A stretch of DNA of 64,000 bases from Acestrorhynchus altus (taxonomy: Eukaryota; Chordata; Actinopteri; Characiformes; Acestrorhynchidae): NCBI GenBank assembly GCA_034509495.1, contig JAVGWO010000026.1, positions 182,001 through 246,000 on the forward strand, read 5' to 3'. The position numbers and the translations under genes were made by a program. The notes under the pieces were generated by a model. That model saw nothing but the letters and a program-made list of their open reading frames with translations. It did no database searches and was not told where the DNA came from. Of this stretch, positions 34,264 through 46,200 are shown in pieces; position 1 is the first letter of the stretch, and each line of letters begins with the position of its first letter.

Positions 34264-37200
34264 TGGAAGAAAACAGTGTTAATATGCCTGTATAGAGTAG
34301 AGCTCATGGGACGGAAAGGTAGAAAGGAGAGGAACGTGGAAGAAGACAGTTACTATTTTTATTAGCAGTGATAACAGTAGTACACAGTATTATGTGAGTC
34401 ACTATTTTGTTGTGATAAAGTGGTGTGAAAAATTAGGTATTGCAACATTTCGTAATTTCCATTGCACAAAGAATAAGCAATTTAAGCAAAAAATAAATAA
34501 ATAAATAAACAAAACCATTCACATAATTTATTTACCAAAAAATTGAAAACCCATGAACTAGAGTATTATTGTCCGCTAACCCATCTTTTCCATAATCTCT
34601 CAAAAATTAAAAAGCATTCATGCTGCTAGCATATGCTATCGGAACAAGCTGCACATGAACACCGCCTTGAGCTGTAATTTCAACTGGGAAATTCAGAGAT
34701 CATGAGTTGAGATGACCTTGACATTACCTGAGTCAGCAGATATGCAGAGCTGCGGTGCATGATGTGCTTGGACCTGTATACCTGATCGGGAAAATCCATG
34801 GTGGGCATGCTAATCCTCATCTACTGATAAACTGTTCAATTCTAAAAAAATGACTGTTGGTTGCTTCCAAACCAAAAGAAAGTTTTCAATGGTCTGACCT
34901 TTTCCTTTTCGCTGTTTCTCTGCCCTCTCTACTTTTCTGTACAAAGCATTTTCTCCCTCTTTTTCCACCTGTGCATGAGCAGGAATGCCCCCGGCTACAA
35001 TATTTGGGTTGAGATGCTTTTATTTTTCCACATTTACAGCACCAAGCTTGAAAAAACACATTGGACTAATTCGGTGATTTATTATTATTATTTTTTTAAT
35101 TGTAACAACATGCAAATTTCCTTTAAGGGATCATGAAAAATAAACAGTATGTATTTTGCAGGTATGGACTACCTGCAAGTGTCATGTATGTATGGAAAAT
35201 TAGGCTGGGATTGTAAGCAGAAAACAGTGGTGAAATAGCTGTTTGTAGCATTAGCAGGTCCACTATATGACTGCAGAACACCAGACCAAATGCCTGCAGC
35301 GCTGCTCATCCACAGGCTCGTCGTAGGGAGGACAAGATCAGTAACTTGCAGAAATAATACTCCTTGGATGTTGAATGTTACTTGGTTTGCACTGCCAAAA
35401 TCTAATCCATGTCGCTCGGGCAATTTACAAAGTGCATTGAAGCGCGAGTTCGGCAGGTGGTGCGATTGGTTAACAACCTCTCTGATCACAAGACGTGATA
35501 TGCTCTCAATTCTGACTTCACAAGTGGTAAATTGGTACTTCTGAATAGCACGTGAAGGCAGCATTAGAATTCACAAGAAAGAAAGGAGCGCAAAAGAGAA
35601 AGAACTGGAGAAAGCATTAGTATTAATATTGGTTTCAATACTGTTTTTAACATGCTTTCGTCAACACTGACTCTGAAGTGCATCATCGTTACATAACTGA
35701 AGTGGACAAGGCTTTATCAAGGAGCAGAGTTTTCAATAGGAATGCATTTACACTGTCACCCTCTAATGAAGAATTCTTGTGAATAATTGCTTTTTCTAAC
35801 CATAAATGTAGTTTATCTGTGTCATGTTTATCTTGCTAACCTGTGAGTTAGTAGAGTAATATAATAAAACTATACTTGGGGTTTCTGAAGTAGCTTCACG
35901 CTGTGATTTAGAAACAGCTTTATTTGCCTTTGAACGTTTTAAAGAGGGATCGCATCAACTGAATGATTTCTGGGCAAGTTTTGCTGCTGAAGTCGACACT
36001 TGTTCACTGATTCCTTCCTCAGTGAAAATCTACTTCAGTAATGGGATCCCGTCCAGGCCAAGTGATTGACGGCTTGCTAAAACTAGTATAGAAACACAGA
36101 GAGAGAGAGAGGAATGCAGCCGTAAAAGCAGAGTCTTGAGGGCCTAAAGGTCACACCCCCACACACAGAGAGACAGGATGTGTGATGAGAGGAAACAGAA
36201 GCAGCACGTACACACACTCGCACTCACAGGACATGACAAGAGGGTTATATTAATACGTTCAGCTAAGAGTAAACTACAGCACAAACGACACACCTCCCTC
36301 CCCTGATTTGATTCAGCTGCTACTGTTTTTGGTATATACTGTGTGTTGGAGTTTGTAGAGTGGTTTGTTCAGTGGCCTTAGGTACGAGAAAGGTGCTACA
36401 TAAACGTTATTATCACTGTTTATTAAAAACATTGTGTATGTGTGCTCAGATCAAGTGCAATCAGGAAATACAGCGAGAGAGACAAAAAGATCAGCCCTAC
36501 AGATAAACAGATGAGCCAGAAGACAGGATCTTGTTTATGTTGCAAGAAGACGGTGAAGGTACATACAGGCCCACGATTCAAGACCTCATCCTCATAACTA
36601 CGACACGTGCATTAGTTTCTTAGTAGTTCAACACTTTATATTTGATTATTAGCGATTTTACAACAGCCAAGCAAGCTGATTGGTTGAGATATATTGTAAC
36701 TGTACTGTTTTTTGGCCGGGGTTTGCTCACGAACACGGTACGGAGTAAGGAGCTGGAGGAACAGATGTCGGCTGTGCAGTTTGAGTGAAGTTCGTTACTC
36801 TGACAGAGCACCAAACTGCTAGTTAAGGAACTTAATACAGTTATTTCAAACATATATATTTATTTATTTTATTTATATATGTTTGGACTGTGTTGTTATC
36901 ACACCACAACAGCACATTTTTTCTCAAACACTGTATCACTCCGCTGAATACTGCTGCTGAGGAAATACGACCTGCTCAAAAGAGCAAAATGAAATATAAA
37001 GTTTAAGACAGTGTGGCGGACCTGAATGGATCTGCCAGTTTTCTGTAGCCCTGGTTGTGGGCCGGCTGCAGCTGCTTAGGAGGACTCCTAAGCTTAAAAG
37101 CTTTCTATTAACTCAACCCTCACTGGGTCATCAGGGGGAACACGGACACAGACTCAATTAGAGTGGACAAACAGGCGATCTGGTCAGGGCTCGTTGTAGC

Positions 37201-40200
37201 TCAGGGAAGTGTTCCATCATGTCTGTGGTTTGGGATTTGTCTGCGTGTTACCATGTGAGAATAAAATATACATTTAGTGGCGCCGAGCCGTTGTCTGTGT
37301 CTCTGAGAGGTGGAGTCAGTCATGTCAGCCTTCTCCCGTGTGTCTGAGATCAGAACAAGGACACACAATAATAAAAGACCAACTGACAAGTAAACAGTGA
37401 GTGTTTTTGTCTGTCTTGGAACTGGAGAAGCAGCTGTGCAGTGAGCGAGTGGAGTTTGTTACTGTGATGTAGCAGTAAGCTGCTAGTTAAGGAACTTAAT
37501 ACAATAGTTATTTCAAACATTATATATTTATTTATTTTATTTATATATGTTTGGATTGTTGTTATCACACCACAACAGCACATTTATTTTATAATTTGGT
37601 GGAAGTAAATGCTAACATTAAAACATGAAATGTGACGTTCAAACTTGTTTATTTCTTAATTTATTTTCAGAACGTTTGCAAAAGCAACAATATACTCGAG
37701 TGTTTTCGTAATGAAATACAAATTCATCCAACCAGTGCTATTATTTCACAATAACTCTCTCGTTTTCTGTTGCTGGATTTAGTTTGGCAGAAGTAAATGC
37801 TAACACTGAAACATGTTAAATGTGTTGTTCGTGGCACAATTTATGTAACACTACTTACTTTATTTAGTTTCCAAAGTGCTGTATGAAAGCAAGCAAACAC
37901 TCTAGGTCAGGTTGTCTTATCTTTGAATAAGACATTTATTATTTCACGACAACACACTCTCTGTTCTGTTCAATTAATTTATTAATAAGCCTTCCATTAA
38001 CAACAGCATAATAAGCCTAGTGTTCAAATGGTTCATTCGATCCATATATTATATATGCATTTAATTATATCACAATTCTATACACATATGCTATTCATAA
38101 TTTAGTTATCATGCTTATTATTCAGTACTTGCACAGAAATAAAGTTAAAGTTCAACACTGTTGTCTAGACCCACAGCAGCACCTCCCCCTGTTTACAGAG
38201 TAAGTTCCACCAGTGGTTTACGACTTTTGTCAACTTTTTCTTCTCAAAATCATCTTAGTCTAATGGCTCCGCACTGCACTATGGTATATGTCTGTTGACT
38301 TCCTTCTTGGTTCTGTTCCTCCACCAGCAGAGTAAGCCAAATGTCACATGATCTAACCACCACTAAACCCATTCAGCATTGCCCAACACTAGAACCCCAG
38401 TTTCTCTACAAAATATAATCTACACACTGACTGACATTTGGTCATTCTGTTACCATTAAAGAGTGCACTGCTTATCGTGGTCATATGGACAGATGCTCTA
38501 GTCTCTGCTATGGATCTCTGCATCTCCTTCAGGATTACACGAGTGTTACTGAGATCAGGACGTCGGATGATCACTGCTCCACCTCATCCCCAACTCATCC
38601 TAAAAGTATTAGATGGAGCACCATCATTCCAGGGAACTCAGTTCCACTGCTCCACAGCCTAGTGGTGGGGGACTTTATACCCCTCTAGCCCATGCCTGGC
38701 ATTGTATTCTACTGGCACAAGGACAAGACAAGCTGTGTGTGTGTATTTGCACACTTGTGTCAGCAATAAGTGCAGCTTATGGCTGAATGCATTCATTAGT
38801 GTCCACAAATGTTTGGACGTTTAGTGTATGAACAAAGGTTTATACAGATGTTTATCTCTGAAAAATATTCGACATGAAGCTCGACACACTCCTGAAAGCT
38901 TGAACTTTATACTGAGTAAACCTTTGAGAACATGAAGCACATAACCAGTTATAAACACCTGAACTGGTGCAAACGAAATAATATGTTTAATAAGTGTGAC
39001 AGAGAAATGAATTACACCCAGTACACCAGTGGTATTCCAACCCTTCTCTTGGAGCTCTATCTTTCTCCAGCTTCCCAACTCCAACCCAAATCTAACACAC
39101 TCCAATCAGACCATCTAGAACCTCTGAAGGAAATAATAAACTGGATCAGATGGGTGGGTTAGGGTTGGATCCTAAGCCTGTGGGAAGGCAGATTTCCAGG
39201 AGCGGGGTTAGAAACCAGTGCGCTGGGCTTATCATAGAGGAAAATGTTTGTAAGGTTAAAAGAATTACGCAGTACTATGAAAGGGAAAGAGGAAGATACT
39301 ACTAAGTAAGATGCTGCTACTCAGAGTAAATATGCTGATCTAGGAATCATTTCTAGCCTACAAAATGAGTTTGAACATAATGAATAGAATTAAACAGTTA
39401 TGGGAACTGATCCTATATCAGTGGCTTTACTCTGAGATGCTAAAGACATATAGCCCAACCCTCAGAGACAGTCTTACCCTTAAATTAGGCCTCCTGGACA
39501 CCTGCAATGCACAGACAATTCATAAGACAAACACACATTTACAAGCATATTCACACACTGGTAATGAAAACAGAACTATCCCAGTCCATCTGTCCAGCAC
39601 ACTGCTGGTATTTTTCCCTGCTGTAATCCACCAGACATCCAAGGGGGCTCTGCGTGGTGTTTAGAAAGAAGGATTTCTCAGTTTAGCCAGATAACTGAAA
39701 CCCAGAGCGTGATTTGTCCAATAAGAGACGAGATGAAATTTTGAAATCTGAAACTGTGAAATTCAGCTTTGTCAAACGCTCCCATGTGATTTCCAAGCCT
39801 TCCTTAGTTCAAGTGGGTACATTAAAGTGAGGTCTTTCTCTTGCGTGCTCTCCCAATACCATTACTGCAGATCCCTAAGATGTGTAGAGCATAGGGTCCT
39901 TGGGAATCACCGTTACACACAGTATAAGCTACTAATTCACCAAGATACACATAGGGTTATTGTTGTTTTTTTTAATTTTTAGTTTGACAAACAGGTGAGA
40001 AGTCTGATCTTCAGGTATTTGCAGGGGGTCTTAAATGAACCAGAAGGGTGTACAAGTTGGAGATATGTGTCAAGTGTCTTCCCCTGAAATTTGGGAAAGG
40101 TAAGAGATAAGACGCAAAACAACACCTAACCTTTTTGTACAAAGGCCTTACTTCTTATGCCCCAAGATCCACACTTTGCATGCTGTTTCTATGCTTTATA

Positions 40201-43200
40201 TTTCATAATCAGAGTAACCTACATATGTGATACATATAAATTCAGTGAACACATAAAGTCAAGATCTAACCTTGGTCTCTTTATTGTGTGATAAATTATC
40301 AGTGGGAAATCAAGAAATCCCAGTTTTAAACATCCCAAGCCTTCCAGGGAATCTTTACTGCTCTGTTCACATGTACATGATTAAGCTGCATGTAGACTAA
40401 TCAGCGAGAGGGAGTGGGGCTGATGATGTCACTGATGATGATGTCACTGATGTCATTGGTCATAGAGGAAAATGAGTCTGAAAATGTGTCTTTTTTTGCT
40501 ATTTGGTTTCAAAATTCCACAAAAATAACTCATGACAAAGGATGATACTGATACATGCATGAAAAACAAAAATAATAAAGGATTGGTCAGGTTGTTGTTT
40601 ATTGTCAGTATTTTCCAGACTGTATTATTATAAACATCCTTCTCAATCTAACCATTACAAATAACTACAAAACCGATTGCATGTTCAGCTCAATAAAAAG
40701 CTCTACTGACTTTCAATGTGGTCTCCAAACCGACTATAAATATAAATCATTTCCTGATCTTCAAAACCGCTTATTCTTGCAAACTAAAAAAGGATTTTGC
40801 TTGGGAGAGAAAAAATAGGAAATGGGACAGATTAGAGCAGGGAAAACACTAAAATAAGCAGGACAGTGGTGCTCCAACACCAGGACTGAGACAAAAAAAG
40901 TCACATGTAAATCATAACAATTTTTTTGTGCAAAATAAATGAAGATGTGGATGCATTTTGAACGGGCTGAGGGGCTTTTCTGAGCACATATTTAAAATGT
41001 GGTGTAATGTGTCAGGATGTATATAGATTAAAGGTAAAGTGACCTATTTCATGCATTATTTGTATTACTGTTGTCCTGCTGATAGTTAAAATCAGAAACC
41101 CAGAATCTTACATCATCAGAATATTCAATTTAAAGTTTCACTAAATGACTAATCATACAGACCCAAAATTAAAATAAAGGAAGTCTTGAAATATTTCACT
41201 TTAAATGTAAAGAAAATAACATATATGAGAGTTTAACGTTTTGAATTAAATTGTGAAAAAAAACCCAAAAAAACCCCACAATATTCCTGTCAGCAATGAC
41301 AGCCTAGGACCAAACTTCAGATACCGGTCACTCCTGTCCAGTCTTGTTTCCATTCTGTTCCTTGTCTGTCTTGTCTGTCCTTGTTTGGTGTTTTGATTTG
41401 ACATGTGCTTGTCCAGCACATGGCTCTGTTGTGTTTTCTGTCTTGTCTCCACCCTAGCTCCGCCCCGTCATCAGTGGCCCCTTCTGTGCCTCCTTTTTAA
41501 CCCTGCCCTCTCTTTATCTTCTCCAGGTGTGTCTAGTCTCTGTCTGTGTATAAATAGCCCTTTTTTTCTCTGTCTCTTTGTCTGTTGTGATGAGCTGATA
41601 TACATTTAGGCCTTTGTAGTGCTGTCACGTTTGGACCCTTTGTCTCGGCTGCCCAGTCTGTTTGGTTATTCCCTTTGTTTTTTCTGTCTGTTTTCTTGTT
41701 TTTGGCTCTCATTTCACTTTCTTTTGGTTGATTTTTTTCAATAAAACCTTATATCCTGCGCTTACATCTGCCTCTTGCTCTCCATCATCAAACGTGACAA
41801 TACTAAACATGCCTCATGTTACTGACTGTATCACTGTATCAAGTGTCCAGTTTTTGATAAATTGCTATTTCTTTAGCTGTTCCTTTAATGTTAGTTTCAA
41901 TCAATTTAATAACAGTCGTACACTATGGACAGCAATGTTGGGACACCAACTCATTCCTTGTTTCTTTCAAAATCAATGTCATTAAAAAAGAGTTGATCCT
42001 GCTCTTGTTGGAGTAACTGTCTCTACTCTCCTGTAGTCTCAGCATAGAAGGGAATGATGTGTTATGTAACTGAATAACAGAAATGTTAAACACATACAGG
42101 CACTGAGTGCCACTGAAACACTGCTCTGGTTGTACGTCATGACAGATGTATGTCATGAGTCATAATGAGAGCTGAATCCAAACCCACAGCACACCGCATT
42201 TAGCAAAGTTATTTTGAACCTAAAGGTAAGTAGCAATTAAAATAAGTGATGTTTTTATCTCTTTGCTGTTGGTTTACTCCACACAAACTGTCATTGGGTA
42301 ACAACTACGCTTTATGTAAAACTAGCCTATTATAGTCTTAGCAACACATCTGGCCTATTTGTGCACAAGCAATGAACACACTGCTGCTGGAATAGTTGGA
42401 TCAAGCAGCCACTGTTTTTTCCCCATTTACAGCACTAAGGCTGAGTACAAACACCAGAGCTAATGGACGGAAACGTTCACCCAGTTTTACAAAAAAGTGT
42501 AATCAGTTGAAATAGTGCACGTTTCCTTTAAAAAAAGCATGGAAGCATCTTCATGTCAGTTTTTTCAACACTTTACTTTCTAAGAACCATTCTTGAATTT
42601 AAACAACAGTAATTACGAATGAAATAACTGTCAGAAGTGGAATAATAGATCCACAATAAGCTCACCTTGTACTCTCGGCTCACTGCCTCTGAAGGTGCAC
42701 AGCTAGAGAGCTGACTGGAGATGGTGGCTGCAATCAGCTGTTTACACCATTCCACATGGGAACCAGTGGGGCTGAAATAGATCCACACACACACATAAGA
42801 GTGAATTCACCAAATCAGTGGACAGTGTGTTAATTCAAATTTCACCAAAACTCACAATTGTCCAATTACTCTCTTACAGTTTGTTAGGAACACTATTATC
42901 ATAGTGGGGATGGCTCCCTTTCCTCTAAACAGCCTCTCTTCTTCAGGGTGTGGATCTCAGAAAATGTTGGAAACATCTATTTTGAGACTCTGGCCACATT
43001 GACATAAGCACTTCACACGATTCCTGTATTTTTTCTGGTACATTTTCTTGCTGCAAATCTCGTGTTCAGATGTGATGGTTAAGAACACAAAAGCCTTTCC
43101 CTTTATCTTTTAAGATTTGAGACCAGTTTGAGGTGGCTCTTGCTTTGTTGAACATAGCCGTTAGAAGTTGGGTAAACTGTGGTCATGAAGCGCTGCACAT

Positions 43201-46200
43201 TATCACCAACAGGACTCAAATAGGATGTGGCACATCTAAGAAATGATTGATATACAAGATATGACTGGTATTAACAGGCCCAAAGGCCACCGGTTTGGAC
43301 TGCTCACACAAGACAAGCTAGTTCCATGCATTCATGCCGGCATTCTGTTGACAAATTCCAACCCTATTATCTGTGTTCCTCCGCAGAAATCGACCTTCAT
43401 CACACCAGAAAATATTTTTCCAGTCTCACCGTTCTGCGCCTCAGTGTTCTGTTCTGAGCTGATAGAAGTGGAACCTGATGGGGATTTCTGCTCTTGTAGA
43501 TGATCCACCCCAAGGTTGGGTGTGCTGAGCACTCTGTTTCTGTTCACCACATTTGTAGTGACTGAGTTACTGTAGCCTTTCTATCAGCTCCAAGCACTCT
43601 CATCAACAGGCCACTTCTACCTGCTGACTTGTTTTCACTGAAAGTGTTTTCTTTATGAACCTATTTTGAACATATTTCATGCTGTCATTGAAATAATACA
43701 GGAAGTATAAAGTATAATGGTGTACTGTAATGGTATAATAGTGTATTATAATGGTATAATGGTGTACTATAATGGTATAATAGTGTATTATAATGGTATA
43801 ATGGTGTACTATAATGGTATAATAGTGTATTATAATGGTATAAAGGTGTACTATAATGGTATAATAGTGTACTATAATGGTATAAAGGTGTACTATAATG
43901 GTATAAAGGTGTACTATAATGGTATAAAGGTGTACTATAATGGTATAAATGTGTACTATAATGGTATAAAGGTGTACTATAATGGTATAATGGTGTATTA
44001 TAATGGTATAAAGGTGTACTATAATGGTATAATGGTGTACTATAATGGTATAATGGTGTACTATAATGGTATAAAGGTGTACTATAATGGTATAAAGGTG
44101 TACTATAATGGTATAATGGTGTATTATAATGGTATAAAGGTGTACTATAATGGTATAATGGTGTATTATTATGGTATAAAGGTGTACTATAATGGTATAA
44201 TGGTGTATTATTATGGTATAAAGGTGTACTATAATGGTATAATGGTGTATTATTATGGTATAAAGGTGTACTATAATGGTATAATGGTGTATTTTAATGG
44301 TATAAAGGTGTACTACAATGGTATAATGGTGTATTATAATGGTATAAAGGTGGAGAGGAGGAGGATCAGGAGGAAGTTTCTGGATGCCCTTGTGTCTTAG
44401 AGACTTAGCCACGCCCACCCAGCCAACTTTAAGTGTTCTTCCAAACATGGTGCAGTGAACTGTTTCAAGTGCACAGTAGCAGGTAAACTGATATTTTCAG
44501 ATTATTTTCCAATGTAAAGTTGATCAACATGTTAAGTTTAATTGCTGAACGGTTTGTAGATGTTGCAGATACTCATATTTCTTCTCTAAGTAAGTGTTTC
44601 AGCTTCTCTGCTGCTGTGCCCTGAAACACAGTCCACCATGTTTGGAAAGATGCTTAAAGTTGGCAGGGTGGGCGTGGCCAGGTGTACCTGTCAGTCCAAA
44701 GTCAGGTGACCAATGCAGATTCAAGGTAAACACCTTCTTCTAAGTCCCGCCCACCTGTGATAATGATCAAATAAGTGCCAAGAATAATAAAGTTACCAAG
44801 TCTCTGTGAATAGAAACATTGATATGAACTTTTCCCCTTTTTTAATTCTTAGAACTGTGCAGGAATATTTTATCCTTTTGTGTACAAGTGTAAAATGAAC
44901 CATTTAACTGTGTGTATGACTGTAGCACTGATTTACAGGGTCTTTTTTAAGTGCAGGTGGTGTTTGAGAGCTGAACCCTGTAGGACAGTGTGTGTTTACA
45001 GACATGCTGATCTGGAGGGAATTCAGATGACAGATGGCGATATGAGGTCAGTATAGGCTGTTGGTGGGTTTAGTGTGGACGGGTGAAGATTGAGCTGCAC
45101 GCTGATGAAGAGAGAAAAGATCTCAGCAGTTAGAGGAGGAGCATTGTTTAGTGTGACTGCTGTGAGGTCTGCTGGTATTCTCCAGTCTGCACTGTGTATT
45201 AACCCTTAAGGACCTAGCCCTATTTATCGTGGGAGGTTTCCCCCCCATTTTGGACATTGCCTATTTTATTTGTAATAACACCGTAATTACAGGAGACAGT
45301 CAGGAGTCACATGTCATATGTTGATATCTTTGTGGAAGCCCTTTGGCTTCCCAAATATGTCATTACTTGATGTGTAAATACAATCAAAATAGTAATTAAT
45401 ATCAAAATAGTATTATCAAAAATTACCCAGCACCTGTTTGTTTCTATTTATTTATTTATTTGACTGCAGAGACTTGAAACTGAAAATAATTTTATATTTC
45501 TGGATTGTAACCAGTGGGTGTCTGTAAGCTGAGAATCAAAAACAAAAAAAAACATGATATTTTATAATATAGATTATTACTGTGACAAAACATATGATAA
45601 AAAAATGAAGGCCTCTGGCATCCATCAGATTGTAAAACCTCTCAGGTGATAAAAACTGCTTCATTATACTGGATTTTATTAACAAGAGTGTATAAGAAGG
45701 GTTATTACTGTTATTATTATTATTATCATTATTATTATTATTATTATTATCATCATCATCATCATTATTGTTATTATTATCATTATTGTTCTTGTTATTA
45801 TTTTACTATTATTGTTGTTATTATTATTGTCATCATTGTTGTTGTTATTGTTATTATTGTTTTTATTATCATTATTATTTTTATCGTTATTGTTATTATT
45901 ATTATTATTGATGTTATTGTCGTTATTATTGTTTATCATTATCATTATTGTTGTTGTTATTATTATTGTCATCATTATTGTTATTATTGTTTTATTATCA
46001 TTATTGTTATTATTGTTTATCATTATTATTATTATTGTTATTGTCATCATTATTGCTATTATTATTATTGTTTATCATTATTATTATTGTTGTTATTGTC
46101 ATCATTATTGTTGTTATTGTTATTATTATAATTGTTGTTTTTTTATTATTATTATTATTGTTTTATCATTATTGTTGTTATTATTGTTTATCATTATTAT

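Larger units (their letters stand above)
34188..42665 (-). other. mtmr1: mtmr1 intron 2 (8.5 kb of a 9-kb interval)
   Basis: Repeat-rich. Holds the GA repeat, a diverged direct duplication (36640-36925 and 37380-37590), MITE-like copies at 38160-38825 and 41925-42130, a foldback at 39015-39222, the dispersed repeat copy at 40200-40780 and an LTR-like segment at about 41288-41802. No further exon is seen; 34300-36600 appears unremarkable. Confidence 0.5.

Noticed and set aside
35169..35564. 131-codon minus-strand ORF in mtmr1 intron 2
   Set aside because: No recognisable family, no fitting splice phase with mtmr1; possibly old repeat material.
37000..37300. Solo LTR with a primer-binding-site-like tggcgcc
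   Set aside because: No convincing TG...CA ends or target duplication; kept only as a remark under the direct duplication.
43603..44448. 281-codon minus-strand and 227-codon plus-strand ORFs
   Set aside because: Made by the 21-bp minisatellite; the products are YTIIVH/YYNGI repeats.
45199..45660. Possible piggyBac-type MITE beginning ttaacccttaagg
   Set aside because: I could not find the matching right end or a second TTAA with an inverted repeat.
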